61,276 nt of DNA from positions 1-61,276 of the forward strand of contig JAFXYZ010000071.1 in assembly GCA_017541465.1 (NCBI GenBank), in the 5' to 3' direction. The translations under genes were made by a program, and so were the position numbers. Shown here piece after piece: positions 9,916 through 16,890 of this stretch. The notes beneath the pieces were generated by a model. That model did no database searches. It was not told where the DNA came from and saw only the letters and a program-made list of their open reading frames with translations. Position 1 is the stretch's first letter, and each line of letters begins with the position of its first letter. This stretch comes from a bacterium. GTDB lineage: Bacteria; Cyanobacteriota; Vampirovibrionia; Gastranaerophilales; Gastranaerophilaceae.

Positions 9916-10080
9916 AAATGAATGTTATAAATTGTCAAAAACGGGAGCGGATTTTGGCTAGGGCGGAGTCGAGGACAGAATGTCCGAGCGAGCCCGTGTG
10001 TTCGAGAAAATTGTCGGAGCGATTGAAAATCGAAGATTTTCAAAAGCGGAGTACTCAATTTTCGAGTTGCCAATAATCCA
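9916..10080. other. Palindrome-rich non-coding stretch between ahcY and the pseudopilin gene
   Basis: No credible gene is seen here. It contains two perfect hairpins with the same GAA triloop: GGACA-GAA-TGTCC at 9973-9985 and TTGAAAATC-GAA-GATTTTCAA at 10023-10043, set in GC-richer sequence rich in GGAGCG/GAGCGAG strings. The style resembles the palindrome-rich spacers next to tRNA-Gly at 58930-59280. It may be a decayed repeat element. Confidence 0.45.
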
Positions 10081-10177
10081 AAATGTTAAAAAATTTAAAA
10101 TTGTGGTATTATAAATTTAATCAGAGAATTAAGAGAGGTTTTTAGTATGTTTAATTTAAAAAATAAACTCGTTCCTA

Positions 10178-10187
10178 CCCCCCCCCC
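10178..10187 (+). repeat. Homopolymeric C(10) tract in pseudopilin leader
   Basis: Ten consecutive Cs, ten codons after the ATG at 10147. The homologous position in the gene at 13328 has eight Cs (13359-13366). Such tracts slip during replication and are classical contingency loci. Confidence 0.85.
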
Positions 10188-10203
10188 TATAAAATTAATA
10201 ATT

Positions 10204-10280
10204 GTCATTCTGAGGGCGAAGCCCGAAGAATCGCAAGAGTAGAGTATGAAAAGAGATTCTTCGCTAACGCTCAGAATGAC
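10204..10280. repeat. 77-bp inverted-repeat element inside the pseudopilin leader
   Basis: The arms start GTCATTCTGAG and end CTCAGAATGAC, with inner GAAGAATC and GATTCTTC blocks around a 22-base centre. It occupies almost all of the sequence between the poly-C tract and the codons for GFTLAEV. It looks like a miniature palindromic element inserted in the pilin leader, of a different family from the GTAG-headed repeats. Confidence 0.65.
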
Positions 10281-10968
10281 GGATTTACGCTTGCTGAGGT
10301 TTTGATTACTCTTGTTATTATCGGTGTAATTGCTGCAATTACCGTTCCGACTTTGATAAATAAAATGCAAAGGGAAGAAGTTGAAACAAAATTAAAACGA
10401 TTTTATTCCGTAATGAATCAGGCAATGCTCAGTTCAAAACTTGAAAACGGCGATTATTCGACTTGGGAATGGTCGCTTATAGACAGCACTTATGAACACA
10501 AAAAAGAATTTTTCGATAAATATCTGAAAAAACATTTGAAATATATGAAAGTCGAACAAGATACCGAGATGAATCGTCTTGTTGTTTATATGGTAGATGG
10601 TTCTATATTTTCTATTGACGGTGATAAAGATGTCAGGTATTTTACAAGAAGTAATAAGAAAGATAATCCGACATGGGGCAGAAATGCTTTTTGGTTCAAA
10701 ATATTTCCGGGGAGCACAAATCCTTACTACAAAAATAAAGGATTTGAAACTTATGCTTATACATGGAATGGTACAATAGAAGGTGCTAAAGACCCAAGTA
10801 ATAATTATGGTTGTTACAATCCCGGCAGTGAAAGAGGGCGGCACCTTTGTTCAAGATTAATTCAAGCGAACAGTTGGAAAATACCTGACGATTATCCGTG
10901 GCTTTAATTAATAAATTTCTGATACAAAAAATTAAAATTTTTGATATAATATTTTTGGAGTTTATCAA

Positions 10969-12324
10969 ATGAAGAACACCGTCAAAACCGTTATATCAAA
11001 ATATATTGATATTACTTGCGAATCGACAATCATTGTCGGATTTTCGGGCGGGTGGGATTCTATGTGCCTTCTCGATATTATGAAGCAACTCAGAGATGAG
11101 GAAGGGTTTCTTCTGATAGCTGCCCACCTCAACCACAACTGGCGTGGGGAAGAATCCGAGCGCGAAAAAGAAAGATGCCGTGAATTTTGCGAGAAAAACG
11201 ACATCACCTTTGTTTCCCAAACACTGCCCGAGGACACGAAAGAATCGGAGGCGGTTGCAAGAGAATACAGATATAACTTCTTTATGGACTGCGCCGAAGA
11301 GTTTCAGGCTGATGTTGTCCTCACGGCCCACACAAAAAGTGACAACGCGGAAACTATTTTATACAGAATTATTAAAGGCACAGGCTTAAACGGACTTGAG
11401 GGAATAAGAGAATTAAGAGAGCTCAACGGAGTTAAAATAATAAGACCTATTTTAAACTTCACCAGAAAAGATATTGAGAACTATTGTATAACCCACGAGC
11501 TTTTCCCTAACTCGGATACAAGCAACCTGAACACGAAATATGCAAGAAACAATATCCGCCACAACATCATGCCTGCAATAAAAACCATTAACTCAAACAT
11601 CGAAAATTCGCTGATAACCCTTGCTGAAATTGCATCAGGGAATAATAAAATCATAAACGAATTAATGCAGACAATAAAAGACCAGATAACGTTAGGCGAC
11701 AAATGGCTCACCCAGAACTTTCTGATTTTAAATTCAGCCATGAAACAGCATTTTGTATATAATCTTTTGCTCGAATACGGGCTTGATCCAAGCTATGCCA
11801 AAATTCAGGAAATAGTGAATTTTATCGTTGAAAACCAGAGTTCAAAGACAGGAAAAACACTCTCAATCACAAGCGGAACGTGGCTTTTCACCTCACACAA
11901 ATACACCTACATCTATCTTGAAGCAGGCAGGAAAAAGATTGCAGAAGAATTAAAAATTGAAAAAGAAGGTGAATACACATACGCAGACACATACAAGGTA
12001 AAAATCACCCAAAACACAAAAGAGATAAAGGTTTTCCCAAAATCAATAAGCAACAAGGTTTATGTTGATTTATCCCAAATCGGTTTCCCTCTGACACTTC
12101 GGACAAGAAAAACAGGGGATATTATTCAGCCGTTTGGTATGAAGGGAAAAATGAAGCTCAAAAAATATTTCATTAACAAAAATATTCCCTCACACGACCG
12201 CGATTTAATACCGCTTCTTTGTAAAGGCAACGAAGTGCTATGGGCTGTCGGTGTCGGAGTAAGCGAAAAACTCAGGGCAGGAAATATTCCTACCCACAAA
12301 ATTAAAATTGAAAAGCAGGTTTAA
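10969..12324 (+). CDS. tilS: tRNA(Ile)-lysidine synthase
   Basis: TilS modifies C34 of the CAU-anticodon tRNA-Ile to lysidine, so that AUA is read as isoleucine. The 451-residue protein has the N-type ATP pyrophosphatase P-loop GFSGGWDSMCLLD near residue 25, HLNHNWRGEES, and TAHTKSDNAETILYRIIKGTGLNGLEG. The C-terminal substrate-binding domain carries LRTRKTGDIIQPFGMKGKMKLKKYF around residues 380-405. It overlaps no neighbour and is followed one base later by hpt, the common tilS-hpt pair. Confidence 0.95.
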   Translation: MKNTVKTVISKYIDITCESTIIVGFSGGWDSMCLLDIMKQLRDEEGFLLIAAHLNHNWRGEESEREKERCREFCEKNDITFVSQTLPEDTKESEAVAREYRYNFFMDCAEEFQADVVLTAHTKSDNAETILYRIIKGTGLNGLEGIRELRELNGVKIIRPILNFTRKDIENYCITHELFPNSDTSNLNTKYARNNIRHNIMPAIKTINSNIENSLITLAEIASGNNKIINELMQTIKDQITLGDKWLTQNFLILNSAMKQHFVYNLLLEYGLDPSYAKIQEIVNFIVENQSSKTGKTLSITSGTWLFTSHKYTYIYLEAGRKKIAEELKIEKEGEYTYADTYKVKITQNTKEIKVFPKSISNKVYVDLSQIGFPLTLRTRKTGDIIQPFGMKGKMKLKKYFINKNIPSHDRDLIPLLCKGNEVLWAVGVGVSEKLRAGNIPTHKIKIEKQV

Positions 12325-12325
12325 T

Positions 12326-12868
12326 ATGGAAATCAGAGATAAAAACACTGACGATTTAAAGGTTTTGATAGACACAAACACACTGACCGAAAGAATAAAG
12401 GAGCTTGCCTCTGCCGTTGATGAGAGTTTTAAAAACGGCGATGATGTTTATGTCGTTTGCGTTTTGAAGGGTTCCGTGATGTTCTGCGCCGAGCTCGTTA
12501 AATATATGAAAAGCAAAGTGCAAATGGAATTTATTCGAATTTCAAGCTACGGAAATGCCCAAAAATCATCGAACAAATTAAAGGCAATAGACCTTACTCT
12601 GCCTGATTTAGAGGGGAAGAACGTCGTTGTCATTGAAGATATAGTTGATACAGGCTTAACTGCAAAATATCTGATTGACTTGCTCTCACTTGAACACCGC
12701 CCCAAAAAGCTGATGTTTGTATCGCTGTTAAATAAAAAATGCGCGAGAAAAACCGATATAGAGCCCGACCTCTATGGATTTGAAGTCGATGATAAATTTG
12801 TAGTCGGCTTCGGGCTTGATTATGCAGGGTACCTAAGGAACCTGCCGTTTATCGGATATTTTCCTTAA
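12326..12868 (+). CDS. hpt: Hypoxanthine phosphoribosyltransferase
   Basis: Hpt salvages hypoxanthine and guanine to IMP/GMP using PRPP. The 180-residue protein has the PRPP loop VVVIEDIVDTGLTAKYL, the flexible-loop ISSYGN region, and KFVVGFGLDYAGYLRNLPFIG at the C-terminus (typical Hpt signature). I choose ATG 12326, just after the tilS TAA, with AGCAGGT upstream. A start 18 bases earlier would overlap tilS and lacks support. Confidence 0.93.
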   Translation: MEIRDKNTDDLKVLIDTNTLTERIKELASAVDESFKNGDDVYVVCVLKGSVMFCAELVKYMKSKVQMEFIRISSYGNAQKSSNKLKAIDLTLPDLEGKNVVVIEDIVDTGLTAKYLIDLLSLEHRPKKLMFVSLLNKKCARKTDIEPDLYGFEVDDKFVVGFGLDYAGYLRNLPFIGYFP

Positions 12869-12903
12869 ATTTTTAAGGGTTGGGCTAAAACAAGCAGAAT
12901 GCT

Positions 12904-12927
12904 GTTGGGCAGGAATGCCCAACTTAC
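12904..12927 (-). repeat. REP-like palindrome (GTAA head)
   Basis: Stem GTTGGGCA / TGCCCAAC (8 bp, perfect) with a 4-base loop, followed on the plus strand by TTAC, i.e. a GTAA head on the minus strand. It lies 35 bases after the hpt stop. Confidence 0.7.
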
Positions 12928-12960
12928 TTTAAAAATTTACTATGCCACTATAAACATACA

Positions 12961-13128
12961 TTAATCATTATATGGTGAGCCGAAAATCAGTCTGAACGGC
13001 AAAAGCATTAATTCACGTTTCTTTTTTGAAACCGGATTTTTTGAAACCTGGAGGAAGGTGATTAAGTTCTTCCAAAAGTTTTCAATTTCATATACCTCTT
13101 GTTTTATATCAAGATTTTGTGAAGCCAT
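12961..13128 (-). CDS. Small protein of 55 residues, unknown function
   Basis: An ATG at 13128 opens 55 codons ending with TAA at 12961-12963. The product starts MASQNLDIKQEVYEIENFWK, is mostly charged and helical, and ends in a hydrophobic LLPFRLIFGSPYND. A TTTAGGG sequence lies just upstream of the start as a weak ribosome-binding site. It is the only protein-like frame in the 459-base gap between hpt and the second pseudopilin. The amino-acid composition looks protein-like and not repeat-derived. I know no family for it. Confidence 0.45.
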   Translation of the reverse strand: MASQNLDIKQEVYEIENFWKNLITFLQVSKNPVSKKKRELMLLPFRLIFGSPYND

Positions 13129-13327
13129 ATAACCCTAAACCATCGTTCTGTTTACCTTACTTATATATAAAGTATTTTGATAAGGGCTGATTTCAAAGTG
13201 GTTTACAAAATGTAACATGAAAGAGATAAATATTATCGGGGAAATAAAAACTTTGTTAAATTTTTAATTTTTTTGGGAAATATGTTATTATAATAATCAG
13301 GTATTTTAGAAAAAGAGAGATTTTATT

Positions 13328-14194
13328 ATGCAAAATTTCAAAAATAAAACAGTTCATACCCCCCCCTACAGAACTAACTATTCAGAAAATAGTGTAGGTT
13401 GGGCATACTTGCCCAACAATTCACCCCACCTTAATCCTCCCCGTCCAGGGAGGGAAATTGCGTTTACACTCGCCGAAGTTCTGATAACCTTAGTCATAAT
13501 CGGTGTAATTGCAGCAATAACAGTTCCGACTCTGATGAACAAAATAGGCGACAGACAAACTGTCGTTGCCCTAAAAAAAGCATATACGGAAATTAATCAG
13601 GCTTTCAATTTGGCACAAAGTGAAAACGGGAAAATATCAACCTGGGGCTTGATTGACGAAGGAGGCGTTAACCATACGAAACTTGCCCAAATTTTAAAAC
13701 CATATTTCAAACTTATGAAAATTTGTCCTTCAAATGAAGGTCCGACTTGTTTTGCGCAAACACAATACAAAAATTTAGCCGGAGACAACTGGATAAACGG
13801 TTCAAATAGTGATGCCTGTACCTCTGCTCAAACAGTTGACGGCAAAGCCATTTCTTTTGAAGTATTTAACTACTGTGGAACTGATACTTCTGAAAGATTT
13901 GGCTCATCTCCAATCAATTCAAAGATTTGTGCAGACATATTTGTTGATATAAACGGAGCCAAAAAGCCTAACATTTTAGGAAGAGATGTTTTTTCTTTTT
14001 ACTTATCCGATTATGGTGTAGTTCCTAGAGGAACAAAAATGATGGAAAGCGGAACAGCAAATTTAGCGAAATTTTCAACTGACTGCAATCGTAATTCTAG
14101 TGGTTACTCATGTGCAGGCTGGGTAATATACAATGAAAATATGGATTATCTCCACTGTGATGATTTATCGTGGGATGGTAAACTCAAATGTTAA
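13328..14194 (+). CDS. Pseudopilin-like protein (type IV pilin/T2SS class)
   Basis: The 288-residue product has an unusually long leader of about 49 residues before FTLAEVLITLVIIGVIAAITVPTLM, the hydrophobic N-terminal helix of class III-type pilins and pseudopilins. The residue before the cleavage site is Ala, not the canonical Gly. The leader begins like that of the gene at 10147, passes through a C(8) tract and then two in-frame palindromic repeats (13394-13457). The globular part is Cys-containing and ends DDLSWDGKLKC. It should be processed by a prepilin peptidase and assembled at the inner membrane. No assembly ATPase is in the window. A strong terminator follows. Confidence 0.85.
   Translation: MQNFKNKTVHTPPYRTNYSENSVGWAYLPNNSPHLNPPRPGREIAFTLAEVLITLVIIGVIAAITVPTLMNKIGDRQTVVALKKAYTEINQAFNLAQSENGKISTWGLIDEGGVNHTKLAQILKPYFKLMKICPSNEGPTCFAQTQYKNLAGDNWINGSNSDACTSAQTVDGKAISFEVFNYCGTDTSERFGSSPINSKICADIFVDINGAKKPNILGRDVFSFYLSDYGVVPRGTKMMESGTANLAKFSTDCNRNSSGYSCAGWVIYNENMDYLHCDDLSWDGKLKC
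13394..13457 (+). repeat. Tandem GTAG-headed REP and CCCTC-type palindrome inside a coding leader
   Basis: GTAG at 13394, then the perfect stem GTTGGGCA-TACT-TGCCCAAC, is followed at 13421-13457 by a second palindrome whose core is CCTCCCCGTCCAGGGAGG. Together they encode about residues 23-43 of the pseudopilin leader without breaking its frame. Confidence 0.75.
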
Positions 14195-14197
14195 AAC

Positions 14198-14226
14198 AAA
14201 AGCCGAGATTTTCTCTCGGCTTTTAT
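14198..14226. terminator. Bidirectional intrinsic terminator
   Basis: Stem GCCGAGA / TCTCGGC flanked by AAAA and TTTT, with a TTTTC loop, between the convergent pseudopilin and Cys-rich genes. U-runs are present in both directions. Confidence 0.85.
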
Positions 14227-14228
14227 TT

Positions 14229-14714
14229 TTAGTCATCGCAATCACATTTCTTTTTAATGAGTTTTTTAAACTGTTTTTCCTGTTTATCCGAAAGAAGTTC
14301 TTCAAACTCATCTCTGTAACATTCACAGGTTTCTTTGAGTTCTTTTTTGAGCGTTTTGATTTTCTTCTTTTGGGTTTTTACCTCCAAATCGCAGGCGCAT
14401 TTTTTCATCAACTGAGAAAGCGCTTCTTCTTCGCACTTGATTTTTTCTCTTAAACTCAGAGTATCAAATTCAAAGTTATTCTGAATTTTGTCGGCTCTGC
14501 AGATTTGGGTATCGCTCAGGCAAAGGGTTTTGTAGAGTTCGCACTTTTTTATACACAAACAAAGGAAGTTGCACTCCTCATTGTTTTCGCACGATTCAAT
14601 CGGCGCTCTTTGAAGTGTGGATTTTTTCATATCCTGACAACATTCACCAAATGCAACAAGCGAAACAAAAGAAAACAGTAAACAAAATGCTGATAAAAAT
14701 ACAAGTTTTTTCAT
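14229..14714 (-). CDS. Exported cysteine-rich helical protein
   Basis: The start MKKLVFLSAFCLLFSFVSLV is a clear Sec signal peptide. I choose ATG 14714 because GAGGAG lies immediately upstream, and an earlier TTG would sit in front of that site. The mature part (about 138 residues) has 16 Cys, many as CxC or CC pairs (ECC, CLC, CAC, CEC, CDC), in a Lys/Glu-rich helical background. No lipobox or known domain is seen. It could be a disulfide-stabilised periplasmic or secreted protein, or a metal binder. The convergent neighbour is the pseudopilin gene. Confidence 0.7.
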   Translation of the reverse strand: MKKLVFLSAFCLLFSFVSLVAFGECCQDMKKSTLQRAPIESCENNEECNFLCLCIKKCELYKTLCLSDTQICRADKIQNNFEFDTLSLREKIKCEEEALSQLMKKCACDLEVKTQKKKIKTLKKELKETCECYRDEFEELLSDKQEKQFKKLIKKKCDCDD

Positions 14715-14735
14715 AAAAATTCTCCTCAAAAAGTT

Positions 14736-14800
14736 GTCGGGTTAGTAAAACCGACCTACTTTGAAATCCCTGAACCGTAGGTCGGCATTACTATGCCGAC
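14736..14800. repeat. Inverted doublet of GTAG-headed REPs (REPIN-like)
   Basis: A minus-strand copy at 14736-14759 (loop TACT read on that strand, one stem mismatch) and a plus-strand copy at 14777-14800 (GTAG then GTCGGCAT-TACT-ATGCCGAC, perfect) face each other head to head across 17 bases. This is the arrangement of paired REP elements in other bacteria. Confidence 0.7.
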
Positions 14801-14881
14801 TTATTACTTAATATAATTTATTATTGAATTTTTATAAAAAATAAAAAATTAGCCGAGAGGGCAGAAAAAAGTATTATTTAT

Positions 14882-14912
14882 AAAAAACAGGGGCATCAAA
14901 CGATGCACCCTG
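14882..14912 (-). terminator. Intrinsic terminator of rplJ-rplL
   Basis: On the minus strand CAGGG-GCATC pairs with GATGC-CCCTG (one bulged base, 4-base loop), followed by a run of six U. It lies 62 bases after the rplL stop. Confidence 0.8.
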
Positions 14913-14923
14913 CTTTTATGTTT

Positions 14924-14945
14924 GGTAGACTAAAGTCTACCCTAC
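14924..14945 (-). repeat. GTAG-headed palindrome 3' of rplL
   Basis: GGTAGAC-TAAA-GTCTACC followed by CTAC (GTAG head on the minus strand). The same 22 bases recur 3' of rplT at 43438-43459. Confidence 0.75.
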
Positions 14946-14973
14946 TGTTTTAATATTTTCGATTAAACCGAAA

Positions 14974-15345
14974 CTATTTGATTTCAACTGTAGCGCCTGC
15001 AGCTTCGAGTTGTTTCTTCATAGCTTCTGCTTCTTCTTTCTTAACGCCTTCTTTAAGAGCTTTAGGAGCAGCATCAACTAAGTCTTTAGCTTCTTTAAGT
15101 CCGAGACCTGTGATAGCTCTAACTTCTTTAAGAACAGCGATTTTGTTAGCACCTGCAGAAGCGAGGATTACGTTAACTTCGCTAGCTTCTTCAGCAGCGG
15201 GAGCAGCACCTGCAGCGGGAGCAGCAGCAACTGCAACGGGAGCAGCAGCAGAAACGCCGAATTTTTCTTCCATAGCTTTTACTAATTCAGCAGCTTCAAT
15301 CAATGTTAATTTTTCGATTTCTTCTAAAATAGTTTGTACACTCAT
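14974..15345 (-). CDS. rplL: 50S ribosomal protein L7/L12
   Basis: This is the stalk protein that recruits translational GTPases to the ribosome. The 123-residue sequence has the N-terminal dimerisation domain ([20 protein letters not shown]), an Ala-rich hinge ([20 protein letters not shown]) and the globular C-terminal domain with [20 protein letters not shown]. It lies 57 bases after rplJ in the usual order and ends in an intrinsic terminator. Confidence 0.98.
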   Translation of the reverse strand: MSVQTILEEIEKLTLIEAAELVKAMEEKFGVSAAAPVAVAAAPAAGAAPAAEEASEVNVILASAGANKIAVLKEVRAITGLGLKEAKDLVDAAPKALKEGVKKEEAEAMKKQLEAAGATVEIK

Positions 15346-15402
15346 TTTAATTCTCCTTTTTTATTTTTTTAGTGTAATTTTTTGTAATAACTTTTGGGTT
15401 AA

Positions 15403-15924
15403 CTAAGCTGATTTTTTCTTAGCAACCGCATCAATAGCCCTGACAAGCGAGCTCATAACAGCATTCAAGCTGCCAACGATACCTGTTGCAGGGGAGTTGA
15501 CACAACCGAGCATTTTCGCATAAAGTTCTTGTTTGCTCGGAAGGCTTGCGAGTTTTTCGGTTTCGCTCTTAGAGAGCAATTTACCGTCAAGAGCGCAGCC
15601 GATGATTTCACCTTTTTTAGTATCTTTGATAAACTTAGTTACTATTTTTGCAGGTGCAACTTCATCACCGAAGCCAAAAGCAATAGCGATAGGGCCTTTG
15701 AATGTGTCGTTTAAAACTTCAAAATCCGAACCTTTAGCGGCGAGTTTAGCCAAAGTGTTTTTTGTTACCATATAATCAGAGTTTTCTTTCTGAAGTTCAC
15801 GTCTGAGGTTTGTGATTTCTTCAACGGTAAACCCTTTATATTCGGTAACAACGGCTACTTTTGCCTTTTGAAAATCGGATTTCATTTTTTCGATTTTTTC
15901 TTGTTTAAATGCTTTTGTTGACAT
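15403..15924 (-). CDS. rplJ: 50S ribosomal protein L10
   Basis: L10 anchors the L7/L12 stalk to 23S rRNA. The 173-residue protein shows the family N-terminus (AFKQEKIEKMKSDFQKAKVA, then VTEYKGFTVEEITNLRRELQ), VTKNTLAKLA, and the C-terminal helix that binds L7/L12 dimers. A 270-base leader with an attenuator-like hairpin precedes it. No rplK-rplA genes lie upstream; infC is divergent instead. Confidence 0.97.
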   Translation of the reverse strand: MSTKAFKQEKIEKMKSDFQKAKVAVVTEYKGFTVEEITNLRRELQKENSDYMVTKNTLAKLAAKGSDFEVLNDTFKGPIAIAFGFGDEVAPAKIVTKFIKDTKKGEIIGCALDGKLLSKSETEKLASLPSKQELYAKMLGCVNSPATGIVGSLNAVMSSLVRAIDAVAKKKSA

Positions 15925-16194
15925 TTTTTCACCTCTTGTTGTTTGTTATCGACCTTTAATTTTTGGCATAAAAAAAAATTTACGCCAAACCGTAAATTTT
16001 CTCTAATAGTCTTATAACAAGGCAAATGCCTTTTCATTTCCTGACTACCTCGACAAGCTGTTATTTTAAGGAGTTTGGCTATAAAAGAACACCGCCGTGC
16101 CCTATTTCCTATTGCACCTTCTCTCATTGATTATTTTGTAACCACTCGAGAGGGTTTTTCTATCGCACCCACCCCGCTTGTTTTCTACGGTTGT
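15925..16194 (-). promoter_or_regulatory. Long structured 5' leader of rplJ (L10 leader type)
   Basis: About 270 bases separate the predicted transcription start from the rplJ ATG, with no credible gene. On the minus strand it holds motifs such as GGTGCAATAGG and GGGCACGGCGGTG and several complementary segments, and ends in a terminator-like hairpin. This matches the known logic of L10 leaders, where excess L10(L12)4 binding controls termination or translation. The match to the Rfam model was not tested. Confidence 0.6.
15970..15999 (-). terminator. Attenuator hairpin in the rplJ leader
   Basis: AAATTTACG-CCAAAC-CGTAAATTT forms a perfect 9-bp hairpin followed by a run of U on the minus strand, 46 bases before the rplJ start. 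A terminator placed before the gene it serves suggests regulated attenuation. Confidence 0.7.
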
Positions 16195-16200
16195 GAGAGT

Positions 16201-16229
16201 ATATTAGGATGAACATAAATGAAAATCAA
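16201..16229 (-). promoter_or_regulatory. Promoter of rplJ-rplL
   Basis: TTGATT and TAATAT with a 17-base spacer on the minus strand. The rpmI-rplT candidate promoter (44182-44209) uses the same TTGATT -35 element. Confidence 0.55.
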
Positions 16230-16247
16230 GAAAAAATTTATAAATAC

Positions 16248-16277
16248 TTTACAAATTATATATTTATTTGATAAAAT
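16248..16277 (+). promoter_or_regulatory. Promoter of infC
   Basis: TTTACA and TAAAAT with an 18-base spacer, 30 bases before the proposed infC start codon. Confidence 0.5.
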
Positions 16278-16307
16278 AGTCATTGACAGAAAATGGAGGA
16301 CACAACT

Positions 16308-16829
16308 ATTAGCAGAGAATCAAGCCAAGTAAACCCTAACTTGAACCGTAACATAAGGGCAAAAGAAGTAAGATTAATTGATAATGAAGGCGATAATCAC
16401 GGAGTTATATCGACCGAGAAAGCCTTGCAGATGGCAGAAGAGAGGGGACTTGATTTAGTTTTGGTTTCACCAAACCAGGAACCTCCCGTTGCAAAGATTC
16501 TGGACTATGCAAAATACCGTTACGAGACGGAAAAGAGGGCAAAGGAGTCCAAGAAGAAGCAGCATGTAGTTGATGTCAAAGAAGTGAAGATGAGATATAA
16601 AATCGATGTTCACGATTATAATGTCAAGATGAAGAGTGTAAAGAAGTTTTTGGCTGCAGGGAACAAGGTCAAAGTGGTTATAATGCTGAGAGGCAGGGAA
16701 ATGCAGCACAGTCACCTTGCTTTTGAGCTTGCTGAAAGGTTTTTAAATGATATGTCAGAGGACAAATTCACTCTTGAGAAGAAGCCTTCGATGGATGGAA
16801 GAAACCTTGTTATCATTCTTGCACCTTAA
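16308..16829 (+). CDS. infC: Translation initiation factor IF-3, AUU start
   Basis: IF-3 binds the 30S subunit and discriminates against wrong start codons. The protein has the N-domain (RNIRAKEVRLIDNEGDNHGV), the linker region KRAKESKKKQHVVDVKEVKM, and the C-domain with VKVVIMLRGREMQHSHLAFEL. I choose the ATT codon at 16308 as start: GGAGG (16295-16299) lies exactly 8 bases before it. The upstream in-frame ATG at 16293 overlaps that Shine-Dalgarno site and has none of its own. AUU starts on infC are known in other bacteria and allow autoregulation. rpmI-rplT, which often follow, are 27 kb away. Confidence 0.9.
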   Translation: MSRESSQVNPNLNRNIRAKEVRLIDNEGDNHGVISTEKALQMAEERGLDLVLVSPNQEPPVAKILDYAKYRYETEKRAKESKKKQHVVDVKEVKMRYKIDVHDYNVKMKSVKKFLAAGNKVKVVIMLRGREMQHSHLAFELAERFLNDMSEDKFTLEKKPSMDGRNLVIILAP

Positions 16830-16860
16830 TAAAATATGAATTAATAAAAATATAAAAAAG

Positions 16861-16890
16861 ATGTCCGTTCGTTTATAACGGACATTTTTT
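16861..16890 (+). terminator. Intrinsic terminator of infC
   Basis: ATGTCCGTT-CGTTTAT-AACGGACAT forms a perfect 9-bp stem followed by a T-run. Confidence 0.88.

Larger units (their letters stand above)
10147..10907 (+). pseudogene. Pseudopilin-like (type IV pilin/T2SS class) gene, out of frame at a poly-C tract
   Basis: The ATG at 10147 begins a leader (MFNLKNKLVPT) closely matching that of the second pseudopilin at 13328, but its frame ends at TAG 10240-10242. The pilin body GFTLAEVLITLVIIGVIAA and everything to the stop at 10907 is in another frame, open from about 10167. The switch point is a run of ten Cs (10178-10187). With 8 or 11 Cs the leader joins the body and reads TPPYK, like TPPYR in the sibling, which has 8 Cs. 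The body has the prepilin G/F cleavage site, a hydrophobic helix and a C-terminus ending IPDDYPWL. It could be phase-variable, a true pseudogene or an assembly error. Confidence 0.75.

Noticed and set aside
9861-10073. Minus-strand frame of 70 codons upstream of ahcY
   Set aside because: It runs through the REP-like palindrome and hairpin stretch; its composition reflects the repeats.
10302-10907. Pseudopilin starting at TTG 10302 as an intact short gene
   Set aside because: This start would remove the cleavage motif GFTLAEV and half of the membrane helix; homology to the gene at 13328 shows the true start at 10147.
13394-13457. Palindromic repeats as a CRISPR array
   Set aside because: Repeats are dispersed singly or in pairs across the window, not regularly spaced, and no cas gene is present.
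14133-14453. Plus-strand frame over the Cys-rich gene
   Set aside because: Shadow frame opposite a gene with a signal peptide and Shine-Dalgarno site, and it crosses a strong terminator.
15882-16127. Minus-strand frame of 81 codons in the rplJ leader
   Set aside because: It overlaps the structured leader, the attenuator and the rplJ start, and has no protein-like features.
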